A stretch of DNA of 64,000 nt from Stentor roeselii (lineage: Eukaryota; Ciliophora; Heterotrichea; Heterotrichida; Stentoridae), in the NCBI GenBank assembly GCA_006503475.1, contig RSEH01000094.1:1-64000 (forward strand), read 5' to 3'. Under the pieces are notes generated by a model. The model was given only the letters and a program-made list of their open reading frames with translations, searched no databases and was not told the DNA's origin. Positions 57,001 to 64,000 of the stretch are shown piece after piece (the first letter of the stretch is position 1; each line of letters opens with the position of its first letter). A program made the translations under genes and the position numbers.

Positions 57001-60000
57001 GCCTTCAAGAATAGGAGTCTCTTATTCAGGAGTAGTATCAAAAGAAGACATAAGACGTATTGATGTGAACACAGAGAGTATCCTTCTAAACTTTTCATTT
57101 TACGATCTTTTCGCAATCCAAAAACTTGTTTCTTTAATGATTCCCTCAAGTCCTTCAAAATCAGAACCACCTTCGAACTCATCAAAACAACAAGAAACCC
57201 TCGTTAAAAAGTTCATATTAAACCTTGACAACGATTCTCTCCAAGTAAACATAATCGACGACACAACAAAAAAACAAAAGCACATCCTTCACCTAAAGCT
57301 AAGTAACCTTTCCTTCCTAATGTCAACAGAACAAGAAGCCCAAGACCTTTCCTTTTCAACTCTTCTCTGCCTTAACTGTTTCAACCAGAAACTCGGTGAC
57401 TGGGAGCCGTTGATAGAAGACTGGAAATTAAACTTTATGATGGAGCAGAAGTCTTTATCAGACCCTTTAATCTTAAGTGTAAACAGCGAAAATCATTTAG
57501 AACTGAACCTAAACAGCAGCATTTTAGCCCAAATTTCAAATATCATAAAATGTTTCAGTTTTCAATTCACTGAAACCAACTCCTTGGCCAACTTAGAAAA
57601 ATCAGCAAGAAAGTCAGTGATTCAATATAAACTCATAAACGAACTTGACAGACCAGTAAAAATCTGGCTTCACTTCCCGAACAACAACGAAAAATGGGAA
57701 GTAAAACCGAATGAAACTCAAAATTTCACTCAAAGTTTAATAAACCAGTTATTTGTGAACAGCAACCCTTTCTTTAAATCGACTTCTTCTGTTGGACTTA
57801 CCCAGCCCCCAGCGACTTTGAATTTGGAAGTTTCAGGTTTTGAAAGAGTTTCTGGCCTTTGCTTTGAAGATGTAGGAATTCGTGGGTTTTCTTTGGTTTC
57901 TTCTGATTTTACCTCTAACTGCGCCTTGGTCACCAGCAGTGAAGGCCTGGTGAGGACAGTGAGACTGTTGAATGGCCTTCAAATATCAAATAATACTGGA
58001 ATCGACCTTCAGTTCTCTTATCATGGGTCCTTGTTTTCAGTGCCAAAGGAAAAAAGTAAAATATTGCCTGTGCTTTTTCAGAGAGATCTTGACTCTTTAC
58101 TGGTTAAAAACATTATTTTTGAATCTCTTATCACTGGAAGGGTGCTTATTTTAAATGATATGGCTTTAATTGTTGAGTCTTTCGAGTATCAGGTCCAAGG
58201 GTCTTGCAAGTTTTGCACTGTTGAGGTCAATCCTTCGTTTATTGTTCAGAACTTACTGCCTGGACCTCTTACTTTGACATGTCAGGAGCGAGTTGTGAGT
58301 TCTGTCGGGGTTGGAGAAAGTCTTCTTTCGAATCATCTGTCGCCAGGTCAAAAGCTCTTCCTTTTATGCGACACTAGTCAAGGAAAAATGGTGAGCCTTG
58401 AGTTTGAACTGAATGATGAACTTAAAATTGTGACTCTTCCAGGGAAAAAAACGGGCATCAATGTGGAAATCAAAGAACAGGACTTGAGGTTTAACTCAGT
58501 TGTTGATCTTAGTTTTAAAGAAAGAGCTAAACAGTCCCCTGGACTTTACTCTAGCAAAATTCTTGCTTTTTTTATTGAAACTATTGTTTTGAATAAAACA
58601 GATAAGGACCTGGATTTTGATGATCAGGTTTTGGATAAAAACTCTTGGATTGTTTATAATGGAGTCAAAGGAAAAGTGAAGATAAGAGACCCTGCAACTA
58701 AATTTTGTAAAGAGTTTAGTTTAGATACTGTTTCCTTATCAGGGATCCTTAACTGTGAAAATAAAGAAAATAATGATGTTTACAGCTTTGGAGTAATCAT
58801 CTCTTTAGCGTCTTCATCCATGAGTAACACGAAAATCATTAAAATAGTTCCAAGGTATCTTCTTTCAAATGACCTTCCTGATGATCTACAAGTTCAAGTT
58901 TATTCAACAACTCGAACTCAAATACTTAAAGCCAACTCGTCCTGCATGTTCGAGCCTCTTAAAACTGAACCTTCTATTCAAATATCAGAAAATGGGAAGG
59001 ACTGGTCAGGTCCTTTTAAAATTGAAGATCTCGGCGATTTTCAGATACGCTTTTTAAGTAACTATAACAAAAAGGCAGATAATTGGACTAAAGGCAAGTT
59101 CAGGTTTATTAGAGTAATTGTTTCAACTTTAGATGAAGCAACTATCAGAATTTCTTTTGTCAGTCCTCAAGAGCCGGAGTACTTAATTTGCAACAAAACT
59201 GATGAAAACTTGGTTGTCACTCAGCATAATTATAAAGGAAATGACGTGAAAATCAAGCCAGGATCACAAAAACCCTGGACTTTCGATAGTTTCTTGGAAG
59301 CTGAACCGAAAGTAAAAGTAAAAATCGGTTCTTTAGAAGGAAAATACTCTTTAGACAAAATAAAGGAATGTAAAAAGCTCGGAGATTTTTACCTTGAAGT
59401 TTACGTTAAAGACTCAACCCGTGTGTTAGAAGTAAGACACGAGGCGAAAGGAATCGGAATTATTTCAAAGGCGATTTCTTTCAAAGTGATGAAACTGGAA
59501 GTGAAGTTAACAAGATTAGGTCTTTCAATAAGCGACGCTGAAAACACAGAAATGCTTTACATTTCCTTATCAGATATCAAGGGAAAGATGAAAACAGTTG
59601 AAGGTTCATCAGACAACAAAATAAAAAAGAACTTAAAGTACGATCTTAAAGTGCAGAACTTCCAAATCGACAACATGTACACAAACACTTCTCTTTTCCC
59701 TGTGATCCTAAATAAACACATCTACAAGAAAGATGAAGAAGACCTGACACCTTTCCTCCAGATAAAGATTTACACAGAGTCAACTTCTTTCACTGATGAA
59801 ACGCCTTCCTTCGAGTATATTAAATGGTTCGAGTTCTGTGTACAGCCGATTTCGCTAAAAATCAACGAAGAAACCATCTACGCCCTTATTGGACTTAAAG
59901 ACTTTTTCTCTGTTTTTGAATCAAGCCCGAACCAGGCTGTTTCTCAAGACCTTGACCCTGTTTTTTGCTTGGATCACGGGAAATTCGGGTCAGTTCAGAG

Positions 60001-61195
60001 AAAGGCTTATTTTGAGTTCTTTAGAATTTGTGGAGTTAAACTTGAAGTCACTTTTCGTATGTCGCGTGAAGAAAATAAGAATACTTTTAGATCGGGTTTT
60101 CTTCCTTTATCGTTTTTAAAGTCTTTTGGAAAAGCTTTTACGAATATTTCTTCGGCACCGATATCTTTTAAAGAAATACTTATCACTCATGGGTTTCAAA
60201 CTACTAGTAGTATGACTAATGCCCTTGTTAAGAACTTGGTTCGACAGGCTGCTATGCAGGTTTTTACTATTTTAGGGTCTTCTGATTTGATTGGGAACCC
60301 TGTTGGACTTATTGATAAACTTGGAACTGGGGTCTTTGAATTCGTCAATGAACCTGCAAAGGGACTTCTCAAAGGGCCCAAAGCTTTCGCTCAAGGGGTC
60401 GGAAAAGGCGTCAGAAGTCTTGTAGGAAGCGTGGTAGCCGGTTCATTCGAAAGTGTATCTAAAATTTCAGGCTCCCTTTATAACGTTCTAAATGAAGTCG
60501 GTGGTGATGCAAGACTATCTTCAAATCAAGGTGAAAATGCAGGAGTAGTTCAAGGAATAAAAGGTGGAGTAATGGACGTGGCTTCAGGAATCACTGGAGT
60601 CTTCACGAAACCTTTTAAAGGTGCAAAAGAACAAGGTGCCAAAGGTTTCTTCAAAGGTGTCGGAACAGGTTTATTCGGTTTAGTTTCGACTCCATTCAAA
60701 ATCGTTTTAAAAATCGGATCATCTCTGACCTCTGGTATCGCGAAAGGCGCCACCTTGCTCGCAAAGGGCCAAGTGCAGACCTTTGGACGTGTAAGGTTTC
60801 CAAGGCAGACTGACAGTGATCTGGCACTTGAAGCTTATAACAACGAACTTGCCCAGGCTCAAGAACTTGTAAGAAAAGAAGGAGCTGATCATAGAATTGT
60901 GAATTATTCTCATCTTGTTGATCAGAGAGATGTCATTTTTATCATCACTGATCAGATGATTTGGGTCTTGAATGGAGATGAAATTTCAAAAATTCAGTTA
61001 AAACATCTTGAAAATATGCAGGTTGATTCTAATGGAGATGAATTTTTGTTGAGTCTTGGAGGGAAGGGGAAAGTTATTAGGGTAGCTGCTGAGAGCTTAG
61101 GTACTTTGGCTTCGCTTTATTATTCGATTGTTTCTATTGTTGGGAATGTTGAGCCTTGGAAGAAAAAGGTCCCAAAGTCAAGATTTTGTTCTTAG
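54017..61195 (+). CDS. VPS13: VPS13-family lipid-transfer protein
   Basis: 2392 residues from ATG 54017; an in-frame ATG at 53984 is 4 nt from the previous stop and adds 11 residues absent from the family. The start MNSAVANVLNKVLGDFVDNL then LNLSVFKGKINLKNLSLK matches the chorein N-terminal domain. A long beta-rich groove follows, with a coiled-coil insertion near 340-450, then VAB-like and ATG2_C-type regions (GPKAFAQGVGKGVRSLVG, GVFTKPFKGAKEQG) and a C-terminal PH-like part. These proteins bridge organelles and move bulk phospholipid. No intron is needed over 7 kb. The C-terminal domains (about 2060-2392) are well kept. Confidence 0.95.
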   Translation: MNSAVANVLNKVLGDFVDNLNPAQLNLSVFKGKINLKNLSLKPKVMDLLGLPFKLKYGLIGKIDVDIPWSSLASSPLVVCIEDIVALVSPKPDKRWSQEEMKESILFAGQEELDAFDALNHPELTVSDEPGYFAKLIEKIVDNVQVNVKRIYVRYEDRITANNPFCFGFKLLEVNVVTCNEQWKQDFVSEAKVCYKYVCLKEFGIFLDYDSGVVSSKNSSKGTTGEVVYRLMNEDIANRLKHKYILHPVTIEVKIIINKKPDPGKEKLVIALNQNQEIKLDIQLEQVSHVIRVLNYLKVFDIFKAGVMKTLQLSPLPEDIIDVYKTTYLNYRQEYLKSQDSKATEKAKIELVKLEKGATVESILKERNFILKSLKIDKEIERKQKEIENIQNEGKGTMSKMFGFFSSKSSNEKLKEQEEKQQRINRIQSDIQSFNENRKELEEQKNNLEQKQAESSRIKILITFTEISLQVLEGPALVSSKLLNFLLSVDISSSLYILTTLKSLEVVQSDSLDSTLPYLVKVKPFELDFTETSLKFSSQGSDINANLPVILSIVNRIVLRLSEASDLDKLISKTTTFVSSYINSGQHYMKSIIKEGASNSILLDVNLKAPVIYVPGKDPKDFLVLDLGKLMLKTESKQGKYHNFESYLCNIEKIKVIRAEKNAKNKELTSRVDILLPADIQVNLRIYSRADVKTKPSFKLEAIFFKVFWKLSVNELRFVLELLEMISKTQENPEKPVKKIENDPSSHTEPVEVESFSDSMKNFGEIQPWGICVTFNSLSLALIDDFSDQFQVSLEKIDLILHLDCKARTQIKLTADEVKFIDKKVKCFQEVLRKSDSCKTQQLKFLLDYNPELLLTELSVALGNSDIIVNKKTVDNSIIFVNDLSSLFPPALPVERVPKTFTRVYSRFVVSVIVQGLSIQIPLNPELAHSNKTGVSLTSFISYSSITSVKNFYDQSGTLCTSETIDLQDEATIQLSHLQIYQISPSTSSKNTILKPSRIGVSYSGVVSKEDIRRIDVNTESILLNFSFYDLFAIQKLVSLMIPSSPSKSEPPSNSSKQQETLVKKFILNLDNDSLQVNIIDDTTKKQKHILHLKLSNLSFLMSTEQEAQDLSFSTLLCLNCFNQKLGDWEPLIEDWKLNFMMEQKSLSDPLILSVNSENHLELNLNSSILAQISNIIKCFSFQFTETNSLANLEKSARKSVIQYKLINELDRPVKIWLHFPNNNEKWEVKPNETQNFTQSLINQLFVNSNPFFKSTSSVGLTQPPATLNLEVSGFERVSGLCFEDVGIRGFSLVSSDFTSNCALVTSSEGLVRTVRLLNGLQISNNTGIDLQFSYHGSLFSVPKEKSKILPVLFQRDLDSLLVKNIIFESLITGRVLILNDMALIVESFEYQVQGSCKFCTVEVNPSFIVQNLLPGPLTLTCQERVVSSVGVGESLLSNHLSPGQKLFLLCDTSQGKMVSLEFELNDELKIVTLPGKKTGINVEIKEQDLRFNSVVDLSFKERAKQSPGLYSSKILAFFIETIVLNKTDKDLDFDDQVLDKNSWIVYNGVKGKVKIRDPATKFCKEFSLDTVSLSGILNCENKENNDVYSFGVIISLASSSMSNTKIIKIVPRYLLSNDLPDDLQVQVYSTTRTQILKANSSCMFEPLKTEPSIQISENGKDWSGPFKIEDLGDFQIRFLSNYNKKADNWTKGKFRFIRVIVSTLDEATIRISFVSPQEPEYLICNKTDENLVVTQHNYKGNDVKIKPGSQKPWTFDSFLEAEPKVKVKIGSLEGKYSLDKIKECKKLGDFYLEVYVKDSTRVLEVRHEAKGIGIISKAISFKVMKLEVKLTRLGLSISDAENTEMLYISLSDIKGKMKTVEGSSDNKIKKNLKYDLKVQNFQIDNMYTNTSLFPVILNKHIYKKDEEDLTPFLQIKIYTESTSFTDETPSFEYIKWFEFCVQPISLKINEETIYALIGLKDFFSVFESSPNQAVSQDLDPVFCLDHGKFGSVQRKAYFEFFRICGVKLEVTFRMSREENKNTFRSGFLPLSFLKSFGKAFTNISSAPISFKEILITHGFQTTSSMTNALVKNLVRQAAMQVFTILGSSDLIGNPVGLIDKLGTGVFEFVNEPAKGLLKGPKAFAQGVGKGVRSLVGSVVAGSFESVSKISGSLYNVLNEVGGDARLSSNQGENAGVVQGIKGGVMDVASGITGVFTKPFKGAKEQGAKGFFKGVGTGLFGLVSTPFKIVLKIGSSLTSGIAKGATLLAKGQVQTFGRVRFPRQTDSDLALEAYNNELAQAQELVRKEGADHRIVNYSHLVDQRDVIFIITDQMIWVLNGDEISKIQLKHLENMQVDSNGDEFLLSLGGKGKVIRVAAESLGTLASLYYSIVSIVGNVEPWKKKVPKSRFCS

Positions 61196-61394
61196 AGATA
61201 GTTTTTAGTTAGAAGTTAAAAAGTTTTTTAGATTAGAGTTTTTTTCGAATGAATCAAGTAAAATAACTAAGATTAAACTGTCGAAGTAGTAATAAAATAA
61301 TTTTTTTATTTTTTATTCTGAAAGTTTTCATATCAAGTCTTAATTATCTAAATCATTCTAATCTAACCAATCTTCTAAATAATAAATTATTAAG

Positions 61395-62993
61395 TCATGC
61401 TCCAGCTGTTACTGAGAACATTTGTGTATTAATTACCGAGTCCAAAAAGTCTTTACCATAGGGTAAGTACTGTCCACTTTTCGCTGAGTCGAGTATTTCA
61501 GTAAATAAAAAAGAAACAACTGCTTTGATATCGATTGCTTTTTCAATTACTTCAGGTGTCACTTCAAGGTTGTCTTGCATTGTCGGATACAAAGTCTTAA
61601 CACGCCTAACTCCTTCAGGCCAAGCAGGAATAACGACTTCATCTTCCCCATTACTGAACTTTATGATCCTTTTTCCTATATTTTTTTCATCCAGCATCAC
61701 CCAAATGATGCTGTCAAGTTCATTTCTCTTATTAGGGTAAATGTAGTTAACACCTGCGAGTATTGGAATCGGAGCTTCAAGCAGCTCCATTAAGGAACTA
61801 GGCACCAGTGGTACCATAAGGTTTGGCCATTTTAGAGGTCTTAGCAAACAGTGCAATCCAAGAACACAAGCAGAAGCCGTTCCTGGATTACCTGAAACGA
61901 ACACAATCGATTTCTCTTGAGCTATCGCGAAAATAAGCCATAAGAAGTCATCACTGATCAGATGCTGTATCAAAATAGCAACTGCCCATCTTACATCTAC
62001 ATCTGAAAGTCTTTTAGGACAGAGATACCTGATGAAACCGCACTCTTCTAAGCCGAATTGAATCATTTTACTTGGGAAAAGATCCTCGCATTCTTTAAAT
62101 AGATCAATAAGAAGCTCTTCTTCTTTATTTAATTTTGCGAATTGACCTTTTTCGATTAACTTTATATTGAAGTCCTTGCTTGTTCTAAGGTAAACCAATC
62201 TTCTCAATACTGAAAAATGTAAGTCGAAAGCAGGGATGAAAGAGCAGATGCAGTAGCATTTAGGTACCCACCATGATCCTGAGGAATTTTCCATGATTTC
62301 CTCAAATTCAATGCACATGACATACAAAAGTTCATGATCCGAGTTGGGTAAATCCGTTAACCTATTCGACAAGTTCTCATTTTTTACAGTAACAACAAAT
62401 TCCCTAAATTTCTGAAGTGTCTTTTGTACCCTTTCCCTTGGAGAGTAAGTTTTTTTGCGATCTTCTAAAGATTCAATAAAGATATTGCAAGGAAAGCATA
62501 GAGTAGGAATAATCGACTTAATATTTTGACCAATGCTGATAGACCCAGGGTAATATTCATGCAAAATTTGCCCCATGAGTGGGTCACAAACTCCTACTTG
62601 AGCTTCAGAAGGTCCAACAATAAAAAAGCCCTGATAAACAAAGTTTTCATTTCCTTCCAATTGAACACTTTGATCAGGGTTGACCTGCTTGATTCTTCCC
62701 GACTCATAAATTTTCGACACTTTTGAAGGCTGTTTAAGTAAAAAATGACTGAACTGTTCATCATAGTCTGATTCCATCAAAGTTTCTCGAAGTTTTATCG
62801 ACTTTCCTTTATTCAAGCGCAAATGTTTAAGATTTTCATTTTCCCTTCGAAGAAGTTCAAGTTCTGCTAAGCAAGAATCATGAGATTCTTTAAGTTTTAG
62901 ATAAGAAGACCGAAGAGAGATGAAGTTTTTTTTTAGTTCTACGTATTTTTTTCGTTGATCGTTATACAAATGTCTGCAACCTTCGTGGTCCAT
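61395..62993 (-). CDS. DENN-domain protein (Rab GEF family)
   Basis: 532 residues, ATG to TAA. A coiled-coil N-terminus (about 8-62) precedes the DENN module: FFIVGPSEAQVG (upstream DENN), central DENN with WLIFAIAQEKSIVFVSGN and WPNLMVPLVPSSLMELLEAP then IPILAGVNYIYPN, and a downstream DENN helical tail to about 525. DENN proteins usually activate Rab GTPases. The Rab partner cannot be read. It is 103 bp from the sorting-nexin gene and in the same direction. Confidence 0.87.
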   Translation of the reverse strand: MDHEGCRHLYNDQRKKYVELKKNFISLRSSYLKLKESHDSCLAELELLRRENENLKHLRLNKGKSIKLRETLMESDYDEQFSHFLLKQPSKVSKIYESGRIKQVNPDQSVQLEGNENFVYQGFFIVGPSEAQVGVCDPLMGQILHEYYPGSISIGQNIKSIIPTLCFPCNIFIESLEDRKKTYSPRERVQKTLQKFREFVVTVKNENLSNRLTDLPNSDHELLYVMCIEFEEIMENSSGSWWVPKCYCICSFIPAFDLHFSVLRRLVYLRTSKDFNIKLIEKGQFAKLNKEEELLIDLFKECEDLFPSKMIQFGLEECGFIRYLCPKRLSDVDVRWAVAILIQHLISDDFLWLIFAIAQEKSIVFVSGNPGTASACVLGLHCLLRPLKWPNLMVPLVPSSLMELLEAPIPILAGVNYIYPNKRNELDSIIWVMLDEKNIGKRIIKFSNGEDEVVIPAWPEGVRRVKTLYPTMQDNLEVTPEVIEKAIDIKAVVSFLFTEILDSAKSGQYLPYGKDFLDSVINTQMFSVTAGA

Positions 62994-63096
62994 TGCTCTG
63001 GTTTAATAATGAATTTTAAATAATTAAGCTTCTTAAAGGACTAATGGATTTTTCTCAATTTTGATAGTTTTTAATATTCCTAGTATGATGGGTACT

Positions 63097-64000
63097 TTAA
63101 TTACTCTCTAATTCTACAACTTGACTTGCGATTGATCGGAACTCTTCAACACTGGCAGAGCTGAAAGTTCTCAAAATTACTTCGTGTTTATGGATCTTCT
63201 GCTGTTTGAATACTAGAAATTCCTTGTGAATCAATTGACAAGTAGAGATCTTGTAAATAACGTCAAGGGCTTTGAGCTCTTTTTCAATGTTCTCAACTAT
63301 TGCTTCCTGGTCTTTGCCTGGCTTGGCTTGTGGTAGCTTTCCTTTGGATTTCATGGAAGCGAGTTTTTTATGTTCAGTCTCAAATTTTCCTTTGAGTTGC
63401 TTTTTAAGTTTAATGATTTTTCCTCTTCTTTCAATAGCTTCTAGAATAGCTTTCAAGTCAAGTATTTCAGCCCTGCACCAGTCAAGAAGTATCAAATAAG
63501 GATTCGTGAAACACTCTCTTTTCTCTACTTCAAATCCCTTGCTCTCATAATATTCCTTGTAAAACTCATTAAGTCCTCTAATATTACTCATAAGATCCTC
63601 AATCCCGTTTTCATAATTATAAAAAAATTCCGCATTAATCTTGCAAATCAATTCAAAAGTTTCAAAACTTTTCAAAGCATACTGAAAATATTCAAGAGTT
63701 TTCAAAATTTCCTCATCATCCATGGCAGTGACTTTAACATAACTGAAATCACTAAAAGCATTAATAAATTCACCAGTCATCTCCTCATAACTCTTCTGTT
63801 TAAAGTCTCCAATCATCGACTCAAATTTCAAAGGACTTTTAATAAAAGCCTGAAAAGCCGGATAATTATAAAGATGAGGTAGAAGTGACATCTTATTAAC
63901 AAAAACATCTAATAGTTTCCTTCTCCTCTCCACAAAATTATTATCCAAATTTCCCTAAATCTTTCTTACAATCATTTGTTTAGGTGGAATCTGAGGAACA
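63097..64000 (-). CDS. Sorting nexin (PX-BAR type), C-terminal part, runs off right edge
   Basis: The minus strand shows VPQIPPKQMI at the very edge, then a 15-nt intron (63955-63969), then GNLDNNFVERRRKLLDVFVN, the second half of a PX domain. A helical region of about 240 residues follows, with a BAR-like pattern of long charged helices. The N-terminal half of the PX domain lies outside the window. Sorting nexins of this type bind PI3P membranes and form retromer tubules. The apparent start from TTG at 63948 is an artefact of the intron. Ends in TAA at 63097. Confidence 0.88.
63955..63969 (-). other. 15-nt intron in sorting nexin
   Basis: Coding strand GTAAGAAAGATTTAG, phase 0. Its removal links PPKQMI to GNLDNNFVERRR, the expected PX-domain order. 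Confidence 0.93.

Noticed and set aside
1-64000. CRISPR arrays, insertion sequences, telomeric repeats
   Set aside because: No regular direct repeats with spacers, no transposase-like frame and no CCCTAA-type repeat tract was seen.

Overview
The window is eukaryotic, AT-rich and very gene-dense, and it looks like macronuclear DNA of a heterotrich ciliate, most probably Stentor or a close relative. The decisive evidence is the introns. Several genes are broken by in-frame stops that disappear when a 15-nt piece GTAA...AG is removed, and each repair restores a conserved protein motif: the PP2C C-terminus at 23518-23532, GH38 mannosidase at 31891-31905 and 33070-33084, a CSC1/TMEM63 channel at 28355-28369, and the PX domain of a sorting nexin at 63955-63969. 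One intron is 16 nt and one candidate is only 14 nt. TAA, TAG and TGA all act as terminators and tryptophan is always TGG, even through a 2392-codon VPS13 gene, so the code is standard. That fits Stentor and argues against Blepharisma (UGA = Trp) or Condylostoma.

Layout. 1-9 kb: the 5' part of an anoctamin (minus strand, running off the left edge), then three basic or coiled-coil proteins. 9-14 kb: a cyclic-nucleotide-gated channel carrying a CCHC zinc knuckle, small unknown proteins, and an Alba-domain protein. 14-24 kb: calreticulin, a Vps37A-like ESCRT-I subunit, an MFS transporter, a HAT/TPR protein, a CFAP20-domain protein, two small proteins and a PP2C phosphatase. 24-31 kb: a double cyclic-nucleotide-binding protein, then a decayed CSC1/TMEM63 copy facing its intact paralogue, then a small secreted protein. 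31-46 kb: alpha-mannosidase, an ankyrin-AGC kinase, a USP deubiquitinase, a tandem-GAF protein, a seven-TM receptor-like protein, a five-TM prominin/tweety-like protein and a TTLL tubulin-modifying enzyme. 46-64 kb: a catalytically dead-looking patatin, a voltage-sensor/adenylate-cyclase fusion, FAM221, an RCC1 protein, VPS13, a DENN protein and the tail of a sorting nexin.

The genes are mostly housekeeping, membrane-traffic (VPS13, Vps37, DENN, sorting nexin), cilium/cortex (CFAP20-domain, TTLL, FAM221, DUF4378-like) and signalling genes. There is no sign of an operon or a transferred island. Cyclic-nucleotide parts are frequent: a cyclase, a CNG channel, a double-CNBD protein, an AGC kinase and a 7TM protein. 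I infer only that they are signalling genes in the same stretch, not that they form a pathway.

The most unusual observations are a candidate 14-nt intron and an in-frame, stop-free 15-nt intron next to each other in the USP zinc finger; divergent start codons only 5 and 9 bp apart; a full-length inverted CSC1 pseudogene explaining an otherwise empty 2.3-kb gap; a zinc knuckle on an ion channel; a secreted patatin with both catalytic residues replaced; and calreticulin ending in KEDL.
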